From Larix kaempferi (lineage: Eukaryota; Streptophyta; Pinopsida; Pinales; Pinaceae), in NCBI GenBank assembly GCA_027924585.1, contig BSBM01000602.1, forward strand, positions 4,401,501 to 4,465,500: a stretch of DNA of 64,000 nucleotides, read 5' to 3'. Of the stretch, positions 45,001-47,830 are shown piece by piece (the first letter of the stretch is position 1; each line of letters opens with the position of its first letter). The translations under genes were made by a program, and so were the position numbers. The notes under the pieces are model-generated. The model worked only from the letters and a program-made list of their open reading frames with translations, did no database searches and was not told where the DNA came from.

Positions 45001-45954
45001 AAAGTTCACCTTGCAGATCATACACAATGCCTCGGGTGCAGGACGTCCATTTCAATTACAAAAAAAGCGCAATGAAAATTCAGTTTGAGAAAACCTTAAT
45101 ACATTCGAATCAAAATCGAAACTCAATAAAAACTACGGGAATGACCATCATTGTAAGCTGAACAATGCCAAAGAAAGTCTTAGATTACCCCCATCAATGC
45201 ATGAAAGCGTATAAATGCAAATCTAATATTTTTAAATTATCCCTATCAAGGCGAGAAAGCATATAAATGCAAATCTGATAGTTTTACAAATGCCATGACA
45301 AAATGAAAAAGCATACCAATAAGTTATTTCTCCCGAGGGTTTAAATATGTGAACAGCTTGCCCCATGGACTGAAGAATGTTGATATAATCCCTGTCCGTG
45401 AAATGATCTGGAAATACATTCGCCAACTCCTTCTTTGGAAGCGTCTGCGCGGATTGAGAAGAGCCCCACTCCCGTTGCAGAGGCGATCCATGACGTGTTT
45501 TATTAGGCAAAGTCTGCCCTGTTCTCTGTCGAGCATCGAAATTGTCCCTCTTGACTGTCGTCAATCGGGTTCGCCGTGGTGATACCGAATGTGATCGTTG
45601 GGGCAATGACGACGATGCCACTCTGTGACTTCGCTGAGAAGATTCATACTGAACCCTTCCAGGCGAATAGGACCGCAATTCACCTGGCCGAGGCTGTGAG
45701 TTGAGAGTACCAGTACCAGTACCGGCACCGGCACCAGCACCGGCTGCAGCTTCGGCTTCGATTTCGGCCTCAGCTTTGGCTTCTGCTGCAGCCTCGGCCT
45801 CGGCCTCATGACTGTCAAGCAACTTAGCCATCTCTCCTTTCAAGTGCGCATGACTCACTTCCAATTCATCGATTCTCTTAAGCAACTGCTCCGAAGGCGG
45901 CAGCACCTGCGCCTCGGGCTCCCGGGGCTTGGAAGAGCCTGACTGGGGATCCAT
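1..45954 (-). CDS. PAS-domain Raf-like protein kinase gene (B2-type plant MAPKKK), eight exons, 3' end beyond window
   Basis: The spliced exons encode about 692 residues before the window edge. Visible parts in order: an N-terminal coiled-coil-like segment (about residues 20-50), an Ala/Glu then Gly/Ala/Thr-rich tract (about 53-86), a basic Ser-rich region, a PAS domain (about 195-320) with the junction [14 protein letters not shown], a Ser/Asn-rich linker, then a kinase domain. The kinase shows the glycine loop IGQGSCGTV (563-571), the VAIK lysine (Lys584) and the catalytic loop [10 protein letters not shown] (His678). Architecture and motifs match the Arabidopsis RAF7-RAF12 group; RAF10 and RAF11 of that group are linked to abscisic acid and SnRK2 signalling. 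A Ser/Thr kinase role in the cytosol is inferred by family. I chose the ATG at 45954 because the open frame before it has no upstream ATG. All intron phases are compatible. DFG and later motifs are off the left edge. The gene spans most of the window because intron 1 is 39.4 kb. Confidence 0.9.
242..320 (-). CDS. Exon 7 of the PAS-Raf kinase
   Basis: The acceptor is AATTGCAG|AGGG and the donor GACATT|GTGAGT. After completing Arg it encodes [20 protein letters not shown] and RMALDI, the alpha-D and alpha-E region just before the catalytic loop. It ends in phase 0. Confidence 0.92.
321..1249 (-). other. Intron 6 with an embedded LINE/SINE-like tail
   Basis: Canonical GT-AG intron. Its part near 960-1145 matches the 3' tail family seen at 3250-3456 and 29914-30060: a TAGGTTTAGCT block, GACCTACC, GGTCATTTGTAGACATTAATAAAA, then degenerate TTATC-type repeats. 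The rest shows nothing recognisable. Confidence 0.5.
1250..1350 (-). CDS. Exon 6 of the PAS-Raf kinase: alpha-C helix region and hinge
   Basis: The acceptor is GATGAAG|GTGTCA and the donor CCAAG|GTCTGT. It encodes [20 protein letters not shown] and [13 protein letters not shown] plus two bases of Arg. The [11 protein letters not shown] motif is characteristic of plant Raf-like kinases. Intron 6 after it is 929 bp and holds a LINE/SINE-like 3' tail. Confidence 0.92.
1612..1613 (-). other. Non-canonical GC splice donor of intron 5
   Basis: The family sequence requires the junction [15 protein letters not shown]. The only position giving it is GAG|GCATGT on the minus strand. The nearest GT, three bases later, would shift the frame into exon 6. 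This is the second GC donor in the same gene. Confidence 0.78.
1614..1682 (-). CDS. Exon 5 of the PAS-Raf kinase: VAIK lysine exon
   Basis: The 69-bp exon encodes [20 protein letters not shown] followed by RKE, with the invariant ATP-binding Lys in VAIK. The acceptor is ATGCAG|GATGTA. The donor is GAG|GCATGT, again GC. It is phase 0 at both ends. Confidence 0.9.
1856..1896 (-). CDS. Exon 4 of the PAS-Raf kinase: glycine-rich loop micro-exon
   Basis: This 41-bp exon has acceptor TTGGCAG|GTTCT and donor TCG|GTATGT. It supplies the last two bases of Gly and then [13 protein letters not shown], the C-terminal half of the ATP-binding glycine loop. It is too short to appear as an open reading frame and was found from the kinase motif and splice phase. 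Confidence 0.9.
2975..3240 (-). mobile_element. hAT transposon 3'-end remnant in intron 3
   Basis: The plus strand reads GAGTCACCTAACACAAGGACACAAGACACGG, shown here only by its repeated GGACACAAGACACG-type blocks, which match the GTCACCTGACACGAGGACACGAGACACG-like end of the larger hAT at 17.6 kb. The adjacent minus-strand frame ends with an acidic run ([10 protein letters not shown]), like the C-terminus of the hAT transposase there. It is a short, broken relic. Confidence 0.5.
3250..3456 (+). mobile_element. LINE/SINE 3' tail with TTATC microsatellite
   Basis: The sequence ends in five TTATC units (3431-3455). It is preceded by CCTTTGACCTACT, GATCATTCGTTTGACATC and AACAAAA, which parallel the tails at 960-1145 and, inverted, 29914-30060. 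A simple-repeat tail after a shared 3' segment is typical of LINE or SINE insertions. Confidence 0.55.
4093..4450. repeat. Two-copy tandem duplication, period 177 bp, in intron 3
   Basis: Units starting at 4093 and 4270 share ACAAGAAA, GGATTAAAG, TAGCAC, CCACT, TATCACA, GTGCAATTAT, CAAGTCTA-type blocks and GAGAATATGTGG in the same order, with moderate divergence. It sits just upstream of exon 3 in genomic order. No coding content. Confidence 0.65.
4662..4663 (-). other. Non-canonical GC splice donor of intron 3
   Basis: Exon 3 must stop after one base of the Gly codon in IGQG to join exon 4 ([14 protein letters not shown]). The intron then begins GCAATT after CAAG, a good fit to known GC-AG donors. 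Reading on instead gives NYAIPVF, which destroys the kinase glycine loop. Confidence 0.8.
4664..5324 (-). CDS. Exon 3 of the PAS-Raf kinase: Ser-rich linker and start of kinase domain
   Basis: The acceptor AACAG|GCA starts [18 protein letters not shown]. The exon carries a low-complexity linker with a Ser/Asn run ([14 protein letters not shown]), then [16 protein letters not shown] and the first base of the next Gly codon (phase 1). The donor is CAAG|GCAATT, a GC donor, and no GT lies nearby that would preserve the glycine-rich loop. Intron 2 before it is 161 bp. Confidence 0.9.
5486..5882 (-). CDS. Exon 2 of the PAS-Raf kinase: rest of the PAS domain
   Basis: The acceptor reads TTGCAG|GAATCG. 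Its first base completes the Trp codon left open by exon 1, giving the family signature [20 protein letters not shown]. The PAS core continues through [20 protein letters not shown] to [14 protein letters not shown]. The exon ends after ASKLSNL in phase 0, with donor CTG|GTAAGC. The exact phase and sequence fit to exon 1, 39 kb away, is the main evidence that both belong to one gene. Confidence 0.93.
5890..8460. other. Intron 1 stretch without recognisable features
   Basis: AT-rich sequence with only short, unsupported open frames (for example near 6595-6819 and 6955-7197). I see no splice-compatible kinase exon, no transposon domain and no RNA gene. Confidence 0.5.
8470..9480 (-). mobile_element. 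Probable divergent LTR, rich in GCATGC, inverted relative to the 18.6-kb solo LTR
   Basis: The segment is dense in TGCATGC and CATGCAAGGAGG motifs. It shares AGAAAGTCGCCC next to a TGCA motif with the reverse complement of the solo LTR at 18590-19789, and both have a GCATGC cluster near one end. Boundaries are approximate and no target-site duplication was identified. Confidence 0.4.
9481..11030. other. Repeat-like intronic DNA with an LTR-style promoter
   Basis: It contains a duplicated ATAGGTTAGCGGGA (near 9583 and 9600) and a TATA-like CCTTATATAGGTTTAG at about 9730, followed by A-rich ATAATAAAATAATAAT, a pattern common in plant LTRs. No reading frame with a recognisable domain was found. 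Confidence 0.35.
11040..13000 (-). repeat. Dispersed repeat copy A (inverted partner of 33.85-37.56 kb)
   Basis: Read on the minus strand, this segment matches the plus strand at 33850-37560 in the same order. Shared blocks include CCCCATCCAT, GACTTACACC, CCATTTGTGAG, TCACAGTGTTGA, GTAAGATCTACAA and TGTGATAACA. The partner carries about 1.5 kb of extra DNA. It is probably a noncoding part of an LTR retrotransposon family, but no protein domain is visible. Confidence 0.6.
13001..14369. other. Intron 1 stretch without recognisable features
   Basis: Several short minus-strand open frames occur near 13267-14186, but they overlap one another in different frames and carry no recognisable motif. 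I see nothing else. Confidence 0.4.
14370..14451. repeat. Perfect 41-bp tandem duplication
   Basis: The unit, beginning CTTCTCTTGCTTACCCAATG and ending CTAAACAATAGG, occurs twice head to tail without a mismatch (14370-14410 and 14411-14451), implying a recent event. Confidence 0.95.
14644..15692. repeat. 523-bp tandem duplication
   Basis: Copy 1 (14644-15166) and copy 2 (15167-15692) both run from ATCTGCYGGTTATRATCTGA through CTACATGCACTCTTAAACAA to AACCAGTCTAATGTT. By eye they agree at well over 90 percent of positions. Neither copy has a long reading frame. Confidence 0.92.
15700..17625. other. Repeat-like noncoding stretch
   Basis: It contains GTTTATG repeated three times near 15914-15938, a block at 16350-16690 where TGCCTCGAAATTC and CTGTACAG or GTACGG recur in degenerate form, and palindromic ACTTTATAAAGT at 17004-17015 and 17041-17052. 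A short coding-like patch at 17313-17608 (plus strand) has no recognisable domain. The whole resembles old LTR sequence. Confidence 0.4.
18590..19789 (+). mobile_element. Solo LTR inserted in the hAT transposase
   Basis: The 1,200-bp segment starts TGTTAG and ends TTTACA. It is flanked by CACTG (18585-18589) and CATTG (19790-19794), a 5-bp target duplication with one change. Removing it rejoins hAT coding sequence on either side. It contains TTTTCCCCAGTTGGGGTTTC at 19600-19619, also found in sense orientation in the copia LTRs at 23.0 and 26.5 kb, so a Ty1-copia origin and plus orientation are likely. A cluster of GCATGC motifs lies at 18750-18825. Confidence 0.75.
20610..20770 (-). other. 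Spliceosomal intron within the hAT transposase
   Basis: The 161-bp GT-AG interval joins EAKYPQ to [10 protein letters not shown] in phase 0 and removes stops that would otherwise truncate the conserved C-x2-H region. Confidence 0.7.
22081..22177. repeat. 45-bp imperfect hairpin at the hAT subterminal end
   Basis: Left arm 22081-22125 and right arm 22133-22177 are reverse complements at about 39 of 45 positions, separated by 7 bases. Both arms contain the GACACGAT and TTTTGATCGTG motifs typical of this element's ends, which may be transposase-binding repeats. Confidence 0.85.
22230..22745 (-). pseudogene. LINE reverse transcriptase fragment
   Basis: The minus strand, in shifting frames, shows [13 protein letters not shown], then [19 protein letters not shown], then [20 protein letters not shown]. 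These are the post-palm region of a non-LTR reverse transcriptase and match the family at 39.0-40.5 kb. Frameshifts and stops are frequent, and the RT active-site box is not intact. Confidence 0.7.
22755..22990 (+). pseudogene. Copia integrase C-terminal fragment
   Basis: The frame reads [20 protein letters not shown] then [20 protein letters not shown] and SKTYRVFNL, the conserved end of Ty1-copia integrase that precedes the reverse transcriptase. The DDE catalytic residues are not present. The minus-strand copia begins 26 bp further on. Confidence 0.8.
23016..23675 (-). repeat. 3' LTR of the minus-strand copia
   Basis: It shares GGAAATCATACACATTTGAC, CTTGGGCTCCC, CAATCAATGAGATCTCACTC and TAATGATGACTTCC with the 5' LTR. 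It carries an intact CCCCAACTGGGG (plus-strand reading) near 23167. Confidence 0.82.
24197..25352 (-). pseudogene. Copia gag and protease
   Basis: Gag of the UBN2 type starts near 25352 ([20 protein letters not shown]) and continues through [17 protein letters not shown] and [20 protein letters not shown] knuckle [12 protein letters not shown] is broken by TAA at 24618-24620. The protease follows with the active-site [10 protein letters not shown] at about 24450. A second stop (TAG at 25046-25048) interrupts gag after YHSNNRN. Both stops can come from CAA or CAG by one C-to-T change. Confidence 0.85.
25353..26507 (-). other. Untranslated leader of the minus-strand copia
   Basis: This 1.15-kb interval lies between primer-binding site and gag. 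It is relatively C-rich on the plus strand, which by chance leaves long open frames there (for example 25588-26139), but none shows a domain. I treat it as element leader. Confidence 0.5.
26508..26522 (-). other. Primer-binding site, initiator-tRNA-Met type
   Basis: Directly after the 5' LTR the minus strand reads TGGTATTAGTGTTGG. The plant initiator-Met site usual in Ty1-copia begins TGGTATCAGAG, so this is a slightly decayed version. Confidence 0.7.
26523..27170 (-). repeat. 5' LTR of the minus-strand copia
   Basis: In element sense it begins TGTTGATATTTG and ends AAAACTAACA. It aligns along its length with 23016-23675, with roughly a tenth of positions different by eye. It contains a shortened version of the CCCCAGTTGGGG motif near 26671. 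Confidence 0.82.
27434..28040 (+). pseudogene. Copia reverse transcriptase remnant
   Basis: Motifs appear in order: [58 protein letters not shown] and YVDD (27958-27969). Stops and frame changes occur, and the usual stretch between RAWY and YVDD is deleted, so the enzyme is dead. Confidence 0.82.
28390..28846 (+). pseudogene. Copia RNase H and C-terminal fragment with polypurine tract
   Basis: It encodes [20 protein letters not shown] then [20 protein letters not shown] and [17 protein letters not shown], the typical copia RNase H end. It is followed by the purine run TGGGAGGGGAGAAGGGGG that primes plus-strand synthesis. Stops are present near 28500-28550. Confidence 0.85.
28847..29378 (+). 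repeat. Probable 3' LTR of the old copia
   Basis: It begins TGTATAGAAG directly after the polypurine tract. The right border is uncertain, because no second copy remains in the window to align. Confidence 0.5.
29914..31000 (-). mobile_element. 5'-truncated LINE, 3' end with TTATC-type tail
   Basis: On the minus strand, coding-like sequence near 30960-30700 reads [21 protein letters not shown] and [13 protein letters not shown], resembling the C-terminal end of jockey-like plant LINEs. A 3' region follows, ending GGTCATTCGTTGGACATTAA and repeated TTATC. The tail matches 960-1145 and 3250-3456. The 5' truncation is typical of LINE insertion. Confidence 0.55.
31001..33850. other. Unclassified repeat-like intronic stretch
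   Basis: AT-rich DNA with an old tandem duplication (32029-32345). A compact open patch lies at 33391-33683 on the plus strand. No transposon domain was recognised. A possible LTR start, TGTTACCCCCGAAACA, is at 31133, but I found no matching end. Confidence 0.35.
32029..32345. repeat. Diverged tandem duplication, period 182 bp
   Basis: Segments starting at 32029 and 32211 share TGAAATAAT, TTATATGAAAT, AAGATCG, TTCTTATA, TTAAACTTG, TTTTGGAATC and GTCTCTGTAA-like blocks in the same order. The gap between the matching parts is diverged. Confidence 0.7.
33850..37560 (+). repeat. Dispersed repeat copy B (inverted partner of 11.04-13.0 kb)
   Basis: It is collinear with the reverse complement of 11040-13000 at both ends. 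Between about 34960 and 36540 it carries extra DNA absent from copy A. The extra part includes an LTR-like core promoter (CCTATTTAAGG at 36193, GGAATAAAAATAC at 36250), so copy B may hold a later LTR insertion. No coding domain was found. Confidence 0.6.
37561..38475. other. Intron 1 stretch without recognisable features
   Basis: Very AT-rich sequence. I see no domain, RNA gene or clear repeat boundary. Confidence 0.4.
38476..39073. repeat. 298-bp tandem duplication at a LINE junction
   Basis: Copy 1 (38476-38773) and copy 2 (38774-39073) both start AAGTGAGGGTGAATATGACC and end GAATACCAA or AAATACCAA, with few differences. Each copy contains both AT-rich non-LINE sequence and the last part of the adjacent minus-strand LINE, so the duplication happened after that junction formed. 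Confidence 0.92.
38970..40480 (-). pseudogene. LINE reverse transcriptase, jockey-like family, minus strand
   Basis: From high to low coordinate: [52 protein letters not shown], a break, FVDD in [18 protein letters not shown] (about 39760), [10 protein letters not shown], then a C-terminal region with [13 protein letters not shown]. These are successive RT and thumb motifs of a non-LTR retrotransposon. Frameshifts separate the pieces and the endonuclease is absent. It is the same family as the fragment at 22.2 kb. Confidence 0.78.
40490..41240 (+). pseudogene. LINE reverse transcriptase fragment, plus strand
   Basis: The plus strand shows [33 protein letters not shown] (about 40670), [15 protein letters not shown], and [19 protein letters not shown] with [11 protein letters not shown]. 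This is the RT active site and downstream region of a non-LTR element related to its neighbour but facing the other way. Many stops and frame changes are present. Confidence 0.72.
42261..42315. repeat. Perfect 23-bp hairpin
   Basis: Left arm 42261-42283 (GTTTGGTACTGAACCGGCCA then GTT) and right arm 42293-42315 are exact reverse complements around a 9-base loop. A third half-copy (AACCGGCCAGTTCAGAACCA) follows at about 42321. Confidence 0.95.
42369..42462. repeat. 43-bp tandem repeat, 2.2 copies
   Basis: The unit starting CAAGTCAGTGTGCTTGAAGG is repeated without mismatch at 42369 and 42412, with a partial third start at 42455. It is an expansion of the element's subterminal sequence. Confidence 0.95.
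42486..43498. other. Intron 1 stretch without recognisable features
   Basis: Ordinary AT-rich intronic DNA. I see no supported gene or transposon domain. Confidence 0.4.
43499..43818. repeat. 161-bp tandem duplication
   Basis: Units at 43499-43659 and 43660-43818 both run from CTTTGAAAGT through GTAGTTGACATTTTAAC to GATTATAAA, differing at only a handful of sites. Confidence 0.95.
44555..44830 (+). mobile_element. tRNA-derived SINE-like element
   Basis: A polymerase III A-box-like GTAGCTCAAGTGGT (44573-44586) is followed 17 bases later by a B-box-like GGGTTCACATCCC (44603-44615). Spacing and motifs fit a tRNA-derived SINE head. The body continues to a short duplicated ACAATCCTCTGAATG (44732 and 44752). 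It does not fold as an intact tRNA. Ends are approximate. Confidence 0.5.
44831..45316. other. 5' end of intron 1, no features
   Basis: Intronic sequence adjoining the exon 1 donor. Nothing recognisable apart from a partial internal repeat of AAATTATCCCTATCAAGGC-like and CCCCCATCAATGC-like wording near 45190-45260. Confidence 0.4.
45317..45954 (-). CDS. Exon 1 of the PAS-Raf kinase: N-terminus and first part of PAS
   Basis: The exon begins [14 protein letters not shown] and ends inside the PAS domain at GEITY plus two bases of Trp. The donor reads TTG|GTATGC on the minus strand, so intron 1 is phase 2. It contains the coiled-coil-like stretch [18 protein letters not shown] and a repetitive Glu-Ala, Gly-Ala, Gly-Thr tract. 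It is clearly more GC-rich than the surrounding DNA, as expected for a real exon in an AT-rich genome. Confidence 0.88.
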
Positions 45955-46210
45955 TGCTGCCAATCGGGAGAGACGAATAAAAGTCTATACAGCCACAGAA
46001 AGATTAACACTCAGCCACATGAGGAAGCTCAGAAACCCTAAAGACATGAAAAAGGGGAAGAATGGACTCAACGCCTAGTAGGGTTTAAATTTTATATTGA
46101 GCTATAAGGAGAACGAGAGGCAGACATGAAAAGGCTTCAGAGCTGCTACGTCCAGATAAATCTCAAAAGCACTTTGAGTTGAAGGAGCTCTGGGACGTTC
46201 AGGGTTCTGA

Positions 46211-46223
46211 GGTTTTTATATAT
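46211..46223 (-). promoter_or_regulatory. Candidate TATA box upstream of the PAS-Raf kinase
   Basis: The minus strand reads ATATATAAAAACC about 260 bp upstream of the ATG at 45954. A second weaker candidate, AATATAAAAT, is at 46088-46098. Either would give a 5' leader of roughly 100-230 bases. This is positional evidence only. Confidence 0.35.
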
Positions 46224-46259
46224 GAAATTGAGTTGAATCCTGGGTTTTGAGAAAAATGT

Positions 46260-46640
46260 AGAGAATTGTAAGCTGAAGAAGCCTGAACACAGACCTCGTC
46301 TTCAAGCATTTCTCTCGCCGTCCTCTATCGCCATTCCACCATTTTTGTTGGCCGCCGGGAGGCAGTGCCGCGGAGTCCACCGACTTTGCCGACCCTGCGT
46401 CATCTGCCCCTGTTTGCGTACCTTCCTCTCCACACAAAACAATTCAATAATATCGATAACGATAATAATAATGGTCTGGCCTCGGCCACTGGCAAATGGG
46501 CTTTTCTCCTTTTTCGCTCCCGCCGGTTGACGCAAAAGAATCTCGCCCAGTTGCTGTTTCTGTCAAGTAACGAGTGGGGTTTAAATTATAGGCAAACGGA
46601 GACGCGAAATGGACCGGGACGACGACCGCGATAGAGGTTG
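46260..46640. other. GC-rich promoter-proximal segment
   Basis: This stretch is richer in C, G and CG dinucleotides than its flanks and sits 0.3-0.7 kb upstream of exon 1. Open frames here are short, disagree between strands and show no recognisable domain. I read it as promoter or leader sequence rather than a gene. Confidence 0.4.
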
Positions 46641-46689
46641 ACGGGTTGGCATTAATGCCGCGAAAGAGAGTGAAAGGAGATGAGGTTAC

Positions 46690-46925
46690 AAATTTATTAT
46701 TTCATTGGTTGAATTTTTACCAAAAATAGTGTAGCGAATGTTTTCGTGGATACATTCTACATTTTATTGGTTGAATTTTTACCAAATAGTGTAGCGAATG
46801 TTTTCGTGGATACATTCTACATTTTATTGGTTGAATTTTTACCAAATAGTGCAAGGAATGTTTTAGGTGATACATGTTGAAATTTTACCAAATAGTGCAA
46901 GGAATGTTTTAATGGATATATTAAA
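46690..46925. repeat. 60-bp minisatellite upstream of the kinase gene
   Basis: About four tandem units with a 60-bp period. The segments starting at 46741 and 46801 are nearly identical for a full unit containing ATTGGTTGAATTTTTACCAA and GTAGCGAATGTTTTCGTGGA. The last unit is shortened and diverged. Confidence 0.9.
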
Positions 46926-46989
46926 TAGTTGTGTATTTTATAATTTGTTTTGATTAAATAGTTGTATAAATATGCTTATGGGAATGATG

Positions 46990-47215
46990 TGTCTTATTAA
47001 CATAATGGTTGATTGACTATAGTGTGAGTATTCTTGCAGGAGTGATGTATCATACTAACATAATGCTTGATTAGTCGAAGGGTAGGTATGGTTGCAGAGG
47101 TGGTGTCTTTTACTTACATAATGATTGATTGGTTGTGGAGTGTGCCTATTATACTAGTGCTTTCTATTGACATAATGGTTGCTTGATTGCAGGGTGAGCA
47201 TGCGTATTGCTTACC
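46990..47215. repeat. Diverged tandem array, period about 60 bp
   Basis: The phrase ACATAATGGTTGATTG and close variants recurs four times at roughly 60-bp spacing. The copies are clearly older than the adjacent 60-bp minisatellite and share little sequence with it. Confidence 0.6.
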
Positions 47216-47431
47216 CTTCCCTTATTCTCATGTGTCATAAAAAAGAATACCCCTTTCACATGTTTTCCTCAATAAATGCCTAATGAAAAAAGTGAGATGT
47301 ACCTAGTAATTGTGTGCTTTGAAATTGTTTTTACGACATAAATATCTCGTTATAAAAGCTCACTATGTTAGAAGTTGAGATGTTTTAATAAAAATTTCAA
47401 AAGCTTCATTCTAAATCTAGCTCTCTGTCTC

Positions 47432-47830
47432 CTTTCCCACCTTTAACTAATGAAGTGAAGAAGTGAACTTGCATTTCTTATCGAACCCTTTGTTAACAAA
47501 GTGAAGTTTCAAATCCTCCCTCCTTATGAAACTCTTTGCCAATTAAAAAAAATAGTTGTTAGAGATGGATACTTTGAGAGATAAAGGTTTTGGGAATTGG
47601 GGTGTTTTAGTGAGGATTTAAAAGGCCACATTTTAAGTCTTTTCATCCAACTCTAGCTAACAAATTACAAAAGTAAACCCCCTTCCTTATCGAACCCTTT
47701 GCTAACAAAGTGAAAAGGTAAAAGCCCCTCTTTATGAAACTCTCCACTGATGAAAAAATAGTTGTCAGAGTTGAATACTTTGAGAAACAAGTTGAAGCGA
47801 GGAGGATTGAAGGATAAGTTGCGTAAAGGA
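47432..47830. repeat. Two-copy tandem duplication, period about 209 bp
   Basis: Both halves carry CTTATCGAACCCTTTG, AACAAAGTGAA, TTATGAAACTCT, AAAAATAGTTGT and TACTTTGAGA in the same order. The copies differ by substitutions and small indels, so this is an old duplication. Nothing coding is seen in it. Confidence 0.65.

Larger units (their letters stand above)
5883..45316 (-). other. Intron 1 of the PAS-Raf kinase, 39,434 bp, phase 2
   Basis: It is bounded by GTATGC at the donor and TTGCAG at the acceptor and interrupts the PAS domain at the Trp codon of YWNR. Most identifiable transposons left of 45 kb lie inside it. No independent host gene is recognisable in it. Very long first introns filled with old repeats are known in conifers; that this one is spliced as drawn is inferred from the protein junction. 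Confidence 0.85.

Noticed and set aside
46216-46535. Possible upstream coding exon of the kinase gene
   Set aside because: Frames here are short, show no similarity to the Raf family N-terminus, and exon 1 already has a suitable ATG after in-frame noncoding sequence.
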